From Sphingorhabdus pulchriflava (lineage in GTDB: Bacteria; Pseudomonadota; Alphaproteobacteria; Sphingomonadales; Sphingomonadaceae), in NCBI RefSeq assembly GCF_003367235.1, contig NZ_QRGP01000003.1:1-64000 (forward strand): a DNA stretch of 64,000 bases, in the 5' to 3' direction. Shown here piece after piece: positions 43,781 to 53,253 of the stretch. How positions within the stretch are numbered: the stretch's first letter is position 1; each line of letters begins with the position of its first letter. Under the pieces are notes generated by a model, which was given only the letters and a program-made list of their open reading frames with translations, did no database searches and was not told where the DNA came from. The position numbers and the translations under genes were made by a program.

Positions 43781-44428
43781 TTACTTCTCCAAAATCCGGG
43801 CGGGGTTACCCACCACGGTCACGCCGGGTGGAACATCTTTTGTTACCACAGCCCCCATACCGATTGTGGCACCCTCTCCTATTGTGAGTGGTTTGTCCGG
43901 CGAGCCTTGCCTTAGCACCGCACCGGTACCGATATATGCATGGTCAGCAATGTGCACATTGCCATTGCACATCACGCCAGGCGCAAAAGTGACGAAGTCA
44001 CCAATTCTACAGTCGTGCGCAACATAAGAATAAATGTTGGCGTGAAAACAACGACCAATGACAATATTCGATGTTAATGTTACAAAAGGCTGCAGTATGC
44101 AGCCTTCTCCGATTTGGATATCATCGCCGGTAAAAATATTGGAAGCAGTTACATCAAACATCGGAATACCAGCTTCCCGACAGCGGTCGGCAAGCAGTAA
44201 GCGGACACGCGCATCTGCTATTGCGATTACTACGGATTTTTCCGATGAGTTCAAAGCAAGAAATTCAAGCCATTGATAAACTGGGTGACCATTTATTGGT
44301 CCGGCAATTGAGGCGCTGTCATCAACAAATACTATTTGAGCGCCTGCTGCTTTCGAACTTGATCTGATGACAGGAACCACTTCCCGACCGAAACCGCTTG
44401 CGCCATACACTCCGATTACTTTGTTCAT
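43781..44428 (-). CDS. NeuD/PglD family sugar O/N-acyltransferase
   Basis: This 215-residue protein has an N-terminal nucleotide-sugar-binding Rossmann part (VIGVYGASGFGREVVPVIRS; VVIAIADARVRLLLADRC) and a C-terminal left-handed beta-helix of hexapeptide repeats (IQIGEGCILQPFVTL through IGMGAVVTKDVPPG). The HDCRIGDFVTFAPG segment holds the catalytic His of the family. PglD-like enzymes acetylate the 4-amino group of UDP-4-amino-sugars. It overlaps the sugar transferase gene by 4 nt, and the aminotransferase is immediately downstream, so all belong to one operon. Confidence 0.92.
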   Translation of the reverse strand: MNKVIGVYGASGFGREVVPVIRSSSKAAGAQIVFVDDSASIAGPINGHPVYQWLEFLALNSSEKSVVIAIADARVRLLLADRCREAGIPMFDVTASNIFTGDDIQIGEGCILQPFVTLTSNIVIGRCFHANIYSYVAHDCRIGDFVTFAPGVMCNGNVHIADHAYIGTGAVLRQGSPDKPLTIGEGATIGMGAVVTKDVPPGVTVVGNPARILEK

Positions 44429-45021
44429 GGCTTGCTGCCCTCAAATCTTGACATCGTGGCTTCTCCCGCGCCGCTGATACCTTCGCGCTTCACTACTTTC
44501 CCGATCGTCAGCAGCAGAATCCGCATGTCGAGCCAAAAACTTTGGTGATCAACATACCACACATCCAGCGCAAATTTATCTTCCCAACTCAATGCATTGC
44601 GTCCGTTGACTTGTGCCCATCCAGTAACACCCGGCCGCACTTCATGACGACGCATCTGCTCGGGGGAGTAGAGCGGTAAGTACTCCATCAGCAACGGCCG
44701 AGGGCCAACCAAGCTCATTTCGCCCGTAAAAACATTCCACAGTTCAGGCAATTCATCTAAACTAGTCGAGCGAAAAAACTTGCCTAGTTTGGTGAGACGC
44801 TCCCCGTCCGAGAGTATTTGTCCATCAGGCCCATAAGCATCACGCATAGTTCTAAATTTAAGCATCATAAAGCTTTTCCCATCCATACCCGGACGCAGCT
44901 GCTTAAAAAGAACAGGCGCGCCCATGTTCAGACGGATCAAAATGGCGACTAAACAGAAGAAGGGCGCAAGTAGGACAATTGCCACAACTGCAATCACTAT
45001 ATCAAAAGACCTTTTTAGCAT
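44425..45021 (-). CDS. Undecaprenyl-phosphate phosphoglycosyltransferase (PglC-like)
   Basis: This 198-residue monotopic enzyme of the bacterial sugar transferase family has one N-terminal membrane segment (SFDIVIAVVAIVLLAPFFCL). Next come FKQLRPGMDGKSFMMLKFRTM, the Asp-Glu motif SLDELPELWNVFTGEMSLVG and PGVTGWAQVNGRN. The small size matches PglC rather than the larger WbaP type. It transfers a phospho-sugar, probably a diacetamido-trideoxyhexose, to undecaprenyl phosphate at the inner face of the membrane and so starts repeat-unit assembly. Its start overlaps the stop of the upstream glycosyltransferase. Confidence 0.92.
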   Translation of the reverse strand: MLKRSFDIVIAVVAIVLLAPFFCLVAILIRLNMGAPVLFKQLRPGMDGKSFMMLKFRTMRDAYGPDGQILSDGERLTKLGKFFRSTSLDELPELWNVFTGEMSLVGPRPLLMEYLPLYSPEQMRRHEVRPGVTGWAQVNGRNALSWEDKFALDVWYVDHQSFWLDMRILLLTIGKVVKREGISGAGEATMSRFEGSKP

Positions 45022-46307
45022 TACTGTGTCCGCGGAATGACCGACCGGAAAACTTTTTCAAACAGGCTGATGCCCTTTGCGATCGAAAGGGTACTTCGAT
45101 AAAAATCACTAGCATTTTGGCCCATTGTTGCTGTCGCTTCAACAGGAAGAGAAGCCAGTTCCATTATTGCATCTGCCAACGCTGGCGGATTTTCGGGATC
45201 GACGACTAACCCACACTTCGCGCTTTTTACGAGTTCAGCTGCATCCCCTGAAACGGCCATAATGATAGGTTTCCCAGCCGCCATATAAGCCTGCGTTTTC
45301 GAAGGGATCGTGATGTCGAACAAAGGATCATTGCGCAAATGCACAAGCATACAATCGGCATGAGCCAGATATGGGCCGACTTCGCTCATGGGAACATGTG
45401 GAAGGAAACTCACGTTGCCCAGCTTCTTGTCAGCCACTTGTTTTTTCAGAGTGGCAACCTCCAGACCTCCTCCCAAAAGACAGAATTCTATGTCCTTTCT
45501 TTTACGACCGACAATTTCCGCTGCCTCAATAAGATTTGAAAGCGCTTGCGCTCGACCCATATTGCCTGCGAACAGTAGCCTGAATTTGTTGTCTTGCGTT
45601 TCCGGAAACGGATCAGCCAATTTCTCGCTTACAATCGAAGCTTCATCGGCCCAATTGTAAATCACACTCACCTTGTCGGCGGGAACGCCGCGGTGTTCCA
45701 AAAGTCTTTTGAAGCCCGGCGATAGCACAACTATATGGTTAACCTGTCTATAGAGCCAATTACATGCAGTGCCAACGAGCCTGACAGCGTTTTCATTCCC
45801 GATCATGCCTGTCGCACGTAGCGTATCCGGCCACATGTCCTGGATATCAACAACTGTTGGCGTTCGTCTGAAAATTTTAGCCACTGCTGCGGCAAGTCCC
45901 ACGGTCAACGGGGGATGATAAACATATAGAATATCTGCTCGTTTGGCGAAAAACGTCAGATAGAGTGCGGCAGACAGGAAAAAACTTACATAATTGGCCG
46001 TTCTACCAATTGCGTTGCGATCATGACTGGGGAAGATAGGCAGACGTGTAATGGCGATTGAATCGATTACTTCCCTTTGTATAGGACGGATTTTATATCC
46101 ATCATACAGTTTTCCGCCGGGATAGTTGGGGAACCCTGTTACAACTTCGACATTAAAGCCTTGTTGGCGCAGTTCGCGCGCGAAAAGCAGCCCTTTGAAC
46201 GTCGGCTCAGGATCAAACCATTGTGTGAGCAAAATTAATCGGGGAGGGTGTCGTTTCGACGGCATCTCGTTGTGACTCTTTTGCTTCCATTTTGGCGCTC
46301 GGAACAT
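45021..46307 (-). CDS. Glycosyltransferase family 4 (WbuB-like)
   Basis: This 428-residue protein has two GT-B domains: an N-terminal acceptor part (LILLTQWFDPEPTFKGLLFA; VEVVTGFPNYPGGKLYDGYK; VVDIQDMWPDTLRATG) and a C-terminal nucleotide-sugar part (KFRLLFAGNMGRAQALSNLI; AGKPIIMAVSGDAAEL). The N-terminal pattern resembles transferases that add L-FucNAc in O-antigen assembly, which fits the CapEFG genes in this locus. I use the ATG at 46307 because GAGGTGG lies 8 nt upstream; the GTG at 46319 is less convincing. It is first in the operon with the PglC-, PglD- and PglE-like genes. Confidence 0.88.
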   Translation of the reverse strand: MFRAPKWKQKSHNEMPSKRHPPRLILLTQWFDPEPTFKGLLFARELRQQGFNVEVVTGFPNYPGGKLYDGYKIRPIQREVIDSIAITRLPIFPSHDRNAIGRTANYVSFFLSAALYLTFFAKRADILYVYHPPLTVGLAAAVAKIFRRTPTVVDIQDMWPDTLRATGMIGNENAVRLVGTACNWLYRQVNHIVVLSPGFKRLLEHRGVPADKVSVIYNWADEASIVSEKLADPFPETQDNKFRLLFAGNMGRAQALSNLIEAAEIVGRKRKDIEFCLLGGGLEVATLKKQVADKKLGNVSFLPHVPMSEVGPYLAHADCMLVHLRNDPLFDITIPSKTQAYMAAGKPIIMAVSGDAAELVKSAKCGLVVDPENPPALADAIMELASLPVEATATMGQNASDFYRSTLSIAKGISLFEKVFRSVIPRTQ

Positions 46308-46623
46308 TGTTTGAGCCACCTCAACGCCGCCAACCCGCTTCCTTGATGGCCGAGAGCTCTAGCGATTCTCTATGGAATTTGCAATATTTGCTGCACTGGC
46401 TTGGTGGATGCGAATAGGAAGCAAGTTGCATTATAGCAATTGGCGCACCTGCGGCTTCTGTCGTCCAGCGGCAAAGCCAGATCAGCAATCAGCACTTGGC
46501 ACAGCGTAGATCGGTGGCTATCGGGAAGCCCGAAGTCGCTCCCGAAACTCATCTTCGAATATTGGTGAAAAACGCGGTGAAGCTTACACATAACCTGCCC
46601 GCAAGGAAAGATAGAGCTACCCT
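46308..46623. other. Divergent intergenic region between glycosyltransferase genes
   Basis: This 316-nt region separates two divergent operons and should hold both promoters. I see no gene, repeat or convincing operator in it. Confidence 0.45.
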
Positions 46624-47616
46624 GTGAGACTTCTACTTTATGCTGCGGTTCCCAACCCCGAGATGCTATGCCAAGGTTTCTACGCGGCAGAGGTCGATGG
46701 GCTTCGTCAGCAACCTGATATTGTATATGTTGATGTAACCAACCGGCTGGGCGATGTATGGAACCTCGAGTATGACGGCCTGATCAGCTATTTTTATTCT
46801 TACACGGCATTCGCTGCCTTGATTGCTCGAATAAGAGGAAAACGCGTAATTGCTACTGGTGGCGGCGAACAACTGTTTCGTTCAATGGCACCTAGTTTTC
46901 GCGTTTACATGATCCGTTTGGTTCTATTCTGGCTTTCGTTATTTTGCGCAAATCGAATTCTGGCAACCTCATCGACAGACTATGAGCGCATGCGCAAAGT
47001 CGGATGGTTTCGTCGCTCGGCAATCACCCTCAGCTTTCATGGCGCACGCGCCGTAGATCTGTTCCATCGATGCAATTTTTCGTCTGACCGCAATCCTAGT
47101 TCAATGATTACGATTTGTGGGATGGACACTGAGGAGAATATCCGACGTAAAGGTCTATTGCGGGCGATTGATTTATTGGGATATGTGCGCGAATGTGATC
47201 CAAAGGCGTCTCTTGTGGTGATTGGACGTACTACCTGCGCGCACGTTGTCCGCAACTATGCCGCAACTCGCTTATGCGCCGACGCAGTAAAATTTGTTGG
47301 CTATGTTTCGGAGGAAGAAAAGCTTCTTCTGCTCAAGAATTCTCGCTACTATATCCAATTGTCAGAGTATGAAGGCTTTGGAATCGGTGCGCTAGAAGCG
47401 ATGGCGATGGGTTGCCAAGTCATTCATAGTAATGTCGGCGGCCTAAAAGATACCGTTGCCCAATATGGGATCATTCTGCCGCTGGACAGCGCCCCGGAAG
47501 TTGATGTTAGTCAGCCATATAATATCGATGACTGGCCTGAATTTGAGAGTCACATGGCCCAATTTACAGTCAATCGGAGGGCGAGTGCGATCCTTGATGC
47601 GCTGAAGTTTTTATGA
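46624..47616 (+). CDS. Glycosyltransferase, GT-B type
   Basis: This 330-residue protein starts with GTG (MRLLLYAAVPNPEMLCQGFY). The N-terminal half is poorly conserved. The C-terminal half carries the GT4-like pattern: ENIRRKGLLRAIDLLGYV, VKFVGYVSEEEKLLLLKNSR and YEGFGIGALEAMAMGCQVIH, where the E-x7-E motif binds the donor. It is first in a plus-strand operon with flippase, methyltransferase and polymerase genes, and its stop overlaps the flippase start by 4 nt. The transferred sugar is unknown. Confidence 0.82.
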   Translation: MRLLLYAAVPNPEMLCQGFYAAEVDGLRQQPDIVYVDVTNRLGDVWNLEYDGLISYFYSYTAFAALIARIRGKRVIATGGGEQLFRSMAPSFRVYMIRLVLFWLSLFCANRILATSSTDYERMRKVGWFRRSAITLSFHGARAVDLFHRCNFSSDRNPSSMITICGMDTEENIRRKGLLRAIDLLGYVRECDPKASLVVIGRTTCAHVVRNYAATRLCADAVKFVGYVSEEEKLLLLKNSRYYIQLSEYEGFGIGALEAMAMGCQVIHSNVGGLKDTVAQYGIILPLDSAPEVDVSQPYNIDDWPEFESHMAQFTVNRRASAILDALKFL

Positions 47617-48965
47617 TGCGTGAACGCAGCCTTCGTTCCAATTCGGTGTCGAGTCTACTTGCAAGTGCTGGCGTATTCGCCATCACCTTAGCAGTTTCGG
47701 CGCTTTTGGCGCGGACAATTTCAGCGCAGGATTTTCAGACCTATGCCACCGCGGTAGCATTTCTTCCGCTCGCCTTGCTAGTGTCTCAGTCTATTCGAAA
47801 TTGCGCTGGTAGCGCCTTAATTGTTGCTGTGCAGAAAGCGGACGGGATCGAGGTGGCGCAAGCCTACCAACGCCTGGTTCTGTTTGCCGTGTTTCTCGTT
47901 CTAGCTTGCGGTGCAATAATCATTGAATTGCTAAATTTCCTCTCTTTAGTACCCGAAATTGATCAAGGGCTGCTTAGGTTCGGGCTTTACTGCGTTTTGA
48001 TCAATGTATCTGGGTTGGGTCTAGCAATTCTCGTAACCGGGCCGGCATCAGCTGGGCAGAATTTCGTTCCAGAAAACTTACTGAAGCTCATGCCCCAGGC
48101 GCTCATGCTAATCTTCTTCATTGCCATTTTTGTTATAAAACCGAGAGAGACGCTCTGGTGGATTTTCATTGCAGTGGCAGTCTGTCCTTGGCCCCTTACG
48201 GTGTGTCTTTTGATGCGATACCATCGCGTGGTGGAGGCATGGTTTGGAAAGCGTCTCTCGAGATCAAAGCCGGCGTCGGTTCTTGTCGATCAGGGCGCAG
48301 TGTTCCGGTTCTTATTTTTTTCCACCGTCTCCGTCGGATGGTGGAATGTTACGGCATACTTTGCCACCACTGTCACTGTTGCCATTGTCGCATTAGCCTT
48401 GCCGCAGTATGTGGTCGGCTTCGGCATGGCATTTAGCCTTATTGGAATCCTATCCGGGGGTTTAGTCGCCGTTTCTGCGCCGCTTGCCTCACGTGTAGCT
48501 TTGATCGCGCCAGCAGATACAGCCGCGCGTGTCTCGGCTTTCCGGCAATATAATCGCTACTCTATGTATTACATTGCTGCTGTTTCGGCGGTCGTCTTGC
48601 TTCTGCCCAAGACCGTGTTTGAGCTCTGGGTCGGTCCGCAATATGCCGGTGATGTACAAATGATTACATTGTGCCTTATCCCGGCAACGATGTTGCGATT
48701 ACAAACAACGTGTTTCACTCTGTTCGTGATGAGCATCGGGCGGCAAGCCACTTTATGGCTCAGTCCATTGATGGAAGGGATAATCGCTACTCTAGCAAGT
48801 TGCGTGCTTGTGACGGTTCTCGGTTTTGAAGGAATTACGTTGGCATTGACGATGTCTGCGGCGCTACGGCTCGCAATCACGCTTGGGCATGATATCAAGT
48901 TGAATCAGGATCTTTTTCCCATTGGATGGAAAGATCTACTAATACCAAAACTGGCGCAGGCGTGA
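47613..48965 (+). CDS. Wzx-type oligosaccharide flippase
   Basis: This 450-residue, very hydrophobic protein has about 12-14 membrane helices. The N-terminus has SVSSLLASAGVFAITLAVSA, LLARTISAQDFQTYATAVAF, a layout typical of the polysaccharide transporter (MOP) superfamily. It would move undecaprenyl-linked repeat units across the inner membrane. Gene order (transferase, flippase, methyltransferase, polymerase) is characteristic of Wzx/Wzy-dependent assembly. Sequence conservation in the family is low, so the call rests on topology and context. Confidence 0.82.
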   Translation: MMRERSLRSNSVSSLLASAGVFAITLAVSALLARTISAQDFQTYATAVAFLPLALLVSQSIRNCAGSALIVAVQKADGIEVAQAYQRLVLFAVFLVLACGAIIIELLNFLSLVPEIDQGLLRFGLYCVLINVSGLGLAILVTGPASAGQNFVPENLLKLMPQALMLIFFIAIFVIKPRETLWWIFIAVAVCPWPLTVCLLMRYHRVVEAWFGKRLSRSKPASVLVDQGAVFRFLFFSTVSVGWWNVTAYFATTVTVAIVALALPQYVVGFGMAFSLIGILSGGLVAVSAPLASRVALIAPADTAARVSAFRQYNRYSMYYIAAVSAVVLLLPKTVFELWVGPQYAGDVQMITLCLIPATMLRLQTTCFTLFVMSIGRQATLWLSPLMEGIIATLASCVLVTVLGFEGITLALTMSAALRLAITLGHDIKLNQDLFPIGWKDLLIPKLAQA

Positions 48966-48967
48966 AA

Positions 48968-49975
48968 ATGACCGAGTTTATATATACTAGGCCTGAAACC
49001 TGTACCGCTTGCGGGGCGGGGTTGCATTTGTGGAGGCAGAATGTCCGCGATGGCGTTTACGGCGTTGACGGCATTTGGAATTTGCATCGCTGCAACAATA
49101 GCGAATGTGCGGCGAGCTATCTCGATGCTCGGCTGTCTGCGTCGCAGCTAGCTGGTTTCTATGAGACTTATAGCACACACCACGACCCAGTATTTGCAGC
49201 TAACGGAACAAAATTGATATTTCGACAAGCGCTCGAATGGCTTTTCCACAGGCGCTTGGGGTATCGTCGTCCTAAAACCTCAACATTATTGGCAACGCTG
49301 GCGCGTTTTTTCGAGCTAGTACCTCTTCTCCGCGAAATGGCACTGTCGAGGGTTTTTTGGCTTCCATATGTTGCCGGTGGAAAGCTGGTCGAAATCGGTT
49401 TCGGCAATGCTCAGACACTTTTACAAATGCGCGAGCTTGGTTGGGAGGTGGAAGGGGTCGAGTTCGATGAAATGTGCATTCGCAAAGCCAGAGCGCTCGG
49501 CTTTAATGTCAAACAAGGGGATTTTGAATCCCAAGATTATCCCGACGGTAGCATGAATGCCGTTGTTGGGAGCCATGTGATCGAACATGTTCCTGATCCA
49601 GGGAAATTGATGGCAACGATTTACAACAAACTACAACCTGGAGGCCGGATGGTGCTCGTGACGCCTAACGGTGCGTCATGGGGGTGTCGTCTTATGGGTG
49701 CTTATTGGCGCGGACTGGAAGTGCCGAGGCACCTGACAATCCAGACGCCTAGCTCGCTAATTCGGCATGCACGGCGTGCGGGGTTTAAAAAAATAGAGCT
49801 GTCCGGTACACCGTTAGGTGGAGGCATATTACAGCAGAGCTTACGACTTCGACTGGGCAAGCCAATTAATGGATCTGGTAGACTTCCTCAATTGTTTTGG
49901 GCCAGTCTTGCGAGCATGATACATTTGTTGCGCCCTCAGGCATCCGATGAAATTGTAATGATTTGCGAGAAGTAG
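48968..49975 (+). CDS. Class I SAM-dependent methyltransferase with N-terminal zinc-finger-like motif
   Basis: This 335-residue protein starts with a Cys-rich segment (CTACGAGLHLW and HRCNNSECAASY; two CxxC-like pairs). A SAM-binding domain follows: GGKLVEIGFGNAQTLLQMRE (motif I), EGVEFDEMCIRKA, and MNAVVGSHVIEHVPDP with GGRMVLVTPNG. Methyltransferases with this layout are common in O-antigen and exopolysaccharide loci and may cap or modify sugars. The ATG at 48968 is 2 nt after the flippase stop. The acceptor is unknown; chain-length control by terminal methylation is one possibility. Confidence 0.87.
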   Translation: MTEFIYTRPETCTACGAGLHLWRQNVRDGVYGVDGIWNLHRCNNSECAASYLDARLSASQLAGFYETYSTHHDPVFAANGTKLIFRQALEWLFHRRLGYRRPKTSTLLATLARFFELVPLLREMALSRVFWLPYVAGGKLVEIGFGNAQTLLQMRELGWEVEGVEFDEMCIRKARALGFNVKQGDFESQDYPDGSMNAVVGSHVIEHVPDPGKLMATIYNKLQPGGRMVLVTPNGASWGCRLMGAYWRGLEVPRHLTIQTPSSLIRHARRAGFKKIELSGTPLGGGILQQSLRLRLGKPINGSGRLPQLFWASLASMIHLLRPQASDEIVMICEK

Positions 49976-50005
49976 GGTTGGAACACCATGATGGATAACT
50001 AGGCT

Positions 50006-51217
50006 ATGATGCGGTTGATTTTTATGACGCAGGCCGTTCTGTATCTGCTCCTGATGCCCACGCTTCACGATTATATGAACCCGATGTATCGCCCGCCCCT
50101 AATCTATGCTTATGTGGCGGTTGGAGCACTTATTGCCGGTTTCTTTTTTTCCAACCGCGTGAATCAAAGGTCGGCTCCTGCAGTGCCGCAACAGAGAGAA
50201 ATCAACCTATCCGAACTTGAACCGCGAAGCTTCGTCGTTGTCGGATTTGCTGTTTTAGCGGTCATGTATGCCTACGTTTCTTGGACCAATGGACTCTTGA
50301 ACAGGCGGCAAGGGTCTGAAATGATGGCCGAAATATATGGCAGTCTGCCTTTACAAGAACTGATTATCCTTCGCGTCTATGAAATCGCTTTCATTCCGGT
50401 TGCCATCATCTTTTTTTTCGGACGCGCTCGGGCGGCCGTCAGGCTGTTTGTTGCATTCGTTCTTTTGGTATCCTTACCGTTTATGGGAATCGAAGATAGT
50501 AGGGCACGTTTGCTGGTAATGGCTATTTTTGTCCTGTGCTTTGTAAATATAAAGGACTTCATTAAGTTTTTTTATAAAAACGCAAAGATATACATCGCCA
50601 TTTTTGTAGCAGCCGGTGTTTTCGTCTATGTTAGCCTGCAAAGATTGAGTAGTTATGCGCGTTTCGAAGATTTTTTATTTTATGAGATAGTGCGTCGGCT
50701 CGATGGAATGAATATACTCACCGAACTTCACGATTATGGATACATAAAGTATCTAGGAACGTTTGACGCAGGAATGTTCGGACCGTTGGTGTCGCGCATT
50801 CCATTTTTAGAAGCTGGCCGCCTTGCTAAGTTAGAAGGCATAACTTCAACAAAACAGTACTTTCTAAATACAATATTAAATAGCAATAGAATTGATGATA
50901 GCAACTCTTTGATACTAGATCCACTTTATTTTGCTGGTATTCCCGGCTTAATAATTTCTTTTTTCGCACTTGGTTATTATATTTCTCGATTTGATTCATA
51001 TGTAATAGAAAAAAAGATATTCTCTAGCCACATTAAATTAACTATAGTCCTAGCGTTTGTAACAAGCTTTGCAATATTTGAAGTGGATTATTTTGGTGCA
51101 ATCACGACGTTCATTCAGAATTTTTTGATCATTTGGATTTTAACTTTAATTGTATTAAATCGACCTAGCCGCTATATTTATAATTCGAAACAACCTGTTA
51201 TTCAGCCGATTCATTAG
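50006..51217 (+). CDS. Wzy-like O-antigen/oligosaccharide repeat polymerase
   Basis: This 403-residue integral membrane protein has ten or more hydrophobic helices and a large periplasmic loop between them (about residues 225-300, containing IRRLDGM-like and YIKYLGTFDAGMFGPLVSR). This is the usual layout of repeat-unit polymerases. The gene is distinctly AT-rich toward its end, unlike the flanking sugar-nucleotide genes, as is common for wzy genes acquired by exchange. It ends the plus-strand operon begun at 46624 and is convergent with the GT2 gene. No catalytic motif can be claimed. Confidence 0.78.
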   Translation: MMRLIFMTQAVLYLLLMPTLHDYMNPMYRPPLIYAYVAVGALIAGFFFSNRVNQRSAPAVPQQREINLSELEPRSFVVVGFAVLAVMYAYVSWTNGLLNRRQGSEMMAEIYGSLPLQELIILRVYEIAFIPVAIIFFFGRARAAVRLFVAFVLLVSLPFMGIEDSRARLLVMAIFVLCFVNIKDFIKFFYKNAKIYIAIFVAAGVFVYVSLQRLSSYARFEDFLFYEIVRRLDGMNILTELHDYGYIKYLGTFDAGMFGPLVSRIPFLEAGRLAKLEGITSTKQYFLNTILNSNRIDDSNSLILDPLYFAGIPGLIISFFALGYYISRFDSYVIEKKIFSSHIKLTIVLAFVTSFAIFEVDYFGAITTFIQNFLIIWILTLIVLNRPSRYIYNSKQPVIQPIH

Positions 51218-51239
51218 ACTACAAATGCAGTTCCTGACA

Positions 51240-52106
51240 CTATGGGCGGCGAACAAGCGCCGCAAACCTCCTCAGGTCTCCATCAATAACAGCTTTCGCA
51301 AGAAACTTGAGTCTTAGAAGCGCCATCGCAAGGCGAGGTTGTGAATGATGCTTGCGCAGCCATAGTTTTTGCGAGCTATAATGCCATAAATATCGTTGAA
51401 CCGGGATTCCTGTGGAACTCGTCCCTGCGCTATGCACTACCACCGCATTATCAGCGATAGCGATGCGATATCCGGCGGACCGAATGCGCATTGAGAGGTC
51501 GGCATCCTCCCAATACATAAAAAAATTCTCATCAAACAGACCTACTTGGGCCAATGCCTCTGTACGGATCAGGACTGAAGCTGCGGTAACCCAGCTATAA
51601 CGATGGCTAGCGAGGTCGCTAACAGTGCATACTGAGCCACAACTCATCAACCAGGGTCGCATCCAGCTCCCCGAATGGTCTTGGCCGGGGTGGTTCGGAT
51701 CTGTAAGCCAAGAGCCGACCATGCCCATTGCAGGATCGCCAGCCGCCGCCGCAACTAAGGCTGCGAGGCAATCAGAGGCCGGGCGAGCATCGTTGTTAAG
51801 AAGCCAAACGAAATCGCACCCATCTTTTAGAGCTTCAGCCAAGGCACGGTTGCATCCGCCCCCGAAGCCGAGGTTGTCAGCATTCGCAAGCAACATAACA
51901 TTGTCTTGACCCGAAAGCGCGGCCTCCATCTGCTCTAGCGAACCGTCGCCACTGCCGTTGTCCACAACATAGATGCGGGAAGGTGCGAGACTTTGCCCGC
52001 TCAGACTGCTGACTGCAGCCACTGTTTCGGCAGATGCACGCCAATTTACGATGATAACCGAGATGCGAACGTCCAGCCGCCTGTTTCCAAACTGCGCATC
52101 AGACAT
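51240..52106 (-). CDS. Glycosyltransferase family 2
   Basis: This 288-residue GT-A enzyme has the nucleotide-sugar fold VRISVIIVNWRASAETVAAV, VDNGSGDGSLEQM, and DFVWLLNNDARPASDCLAAL, which holds the metal-binding DxD-like NDA. The WEDADLSMRIRSAGYRIAIA segment has the catalytic ED-type acid. The order resembles rhamnosyltransferases of the GT2 family, consistent with the rml genes in this operon. ATG at 52106 is preferred: it overlaps the 2-epimerase stop by 8 nt. The ORF extends to 52157, but that part overlaps the upstream gene deeply. Confidence 0.88.
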   Translation of the reverse strand: MSDAQFGNRRLDVRISVIIVNWRASAETVAAVSSLSGQSLAPSRIYVVDNGSGDGSLEQMEAALSGQDNVMLLANADNLGFGGGCNRALAEALKDGCDFVWLLNNDARPASDCLAALVAAAAGDPAMGMVGSWLTDPNHPGQDHSGSWMRPWLMSCGSVCTVSDLASHRYSWVTAASVLIRTEALAQVGLFDENFFMYWEDADLSMRIRSAGYRIAIADNAVVVHSAGTSSTGIPVQRYLWHYSSQKLWLRKHHSQPRLAMALLRLKFLAKAVIDGDLRRFAALVRRP

Positions 52107-53253
52107 AGTCGTGCATGCGGATGCCATCCCACTTGTTCGACAGTCGCGCAGTCCCAAGAATTAGCTTTACAACTCGATCGCTTGTGTTTGCGATTTGATA
52201 ATCCGAAGGAGTAACTAGACGCTTCCCAGCGGAAACACGCTCTGAATGGATAGCCAACGCTGCAGCCATTGATTCCAAAATCGTGTGCTCATCAAGGCCT
52301 GTCACTATGATGTTGCCGGTATCCATCGCCTCGGGCCGTTCGATTGCGTCACGTGGAGTGATTGCAGGAAAGTCGAGTATCGAACTTTCTTCGGCGATTG
52401 TCCCGCTGTCCGAGATGGCGCAGTGCGCGTGCATTTGGAGGTGATTGTAGTCGTGGAAGCCAAAAGGCTTCATATATTGGACGCGTGGGTCGAGAACAGC
52501 ATCTTCTAGTGCGTCGAGGCGGTTGCGGGTGCGTGGATGGGTCGAGACTATGACAGGCTGGTCATAGGTCTCTGCGATTGAATTAAGCGTACTGACAAGT
52601 GCTCTAAGGCGATCCTTGCTGTCGACATTCTCTTCACGATGCATCGAGACGATAAAATAGCCGCCACGCATTAGGCCGAGGCGTGAAAGAATGTCCGAGG
52701 CTTCGATCTGTGGGAGGTAATAATCGAGCACTTCCCTCATCGGCGAGCCAGTGAGATAGATACGACGGTGTGGAATTCCCTCACTCAACAGATGTCGACG
52801 CGCATGCTCTGTATAGACAAGATTGAAATCCGATATGTGATCGACCAGCCGCCGGTTAGTTTCCTCAGGTACATTTCGATCAAAACTGCGATTGCCTGCC
52901 TCCATGTGGTAGATTGGTATCTTCATACGGCGCGCCATAATCGCTGAAATTGCGCTATTCGTATCCCCAAGTACCAAGATTGCATCGGGGCGATTGGCCC
53001 TTAATTCCCTCTCGGTTTCAACAAGGATGCCGCCTAAAACGCTCCCCAAGCTAGAAGTGTCAACGCCTAGGAAGTTATCGGGTTTGCGCACTCCCAAATC
53101 GTTGAAGAAAACCTCGTTCAACTCGAAGTCCCAGTTTTGACCGGTATGAACGAGGCGATGCTCAGTGAGCTTATCCAGCTGCGCAATGACACGCGACAGG
53201 CGTATTATCTCGGGTCGCGTTCCCAGAATCGTGGTGACTTTAAGTTTACTCAC
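52099..53253 (-). CDS. UDP-GlcNAc/UDP-sugar C2 epimerase (WecB/CapG-like)
   Basis: This 384-residue protein has the non-hydrolysing 2-epimerase pattern: TTILGTRPEIIRLSRVIAQL, HTGQNWDFELNEVFF, ILVLGDTNSAISAIMARRM, YHMEAGNRSFDRNVPEETNR and DSGTIAEES near the UDP-binding site. With the CapE-like and CapF-like genes just upstream, it most likely performs the last step to UDP-L-FucNAc (C2 epimerisation). It overlaps the CapF-like stop by 4 nt. The general WecB function (UDP-ManNAc synthesis) is the alternative, but the context strongly favours the CapG role. Confidence 0.92.
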   Translation of the reverse strand: MSKLKVTTILGTRPEIIRLSRVIAQLDKLTEHRLVHTGQNWDFELNEVFFNDLGVRKPDNFLGVDTSSLGSVLGGILVETERELRANRPDAILVLGDTNSAISAIMARRMKIPIYHMEAGNRSFDRNVPEETNRRLVDHISDFNLVYTEHARRHLLSEGIPHRRIYLTGSPMREVLDYYLPQIEASDILSRLGLMRGGYFIVSMHREENVDSKDRLRALVSTLNSIAETYDQPVIVSTHPRTRNRLDALEDAVLDPRVQYMKPFGFHDYNHLQMHAHCAISDSGTIAEESSILDFPAITPRDAIERPEAMDTGNIIVTGLDEHTILESMAAALAIHSERVSAGKRLVTPSDYQIANTSDRVVKLILGTARLSNKWDGIRMHDYV

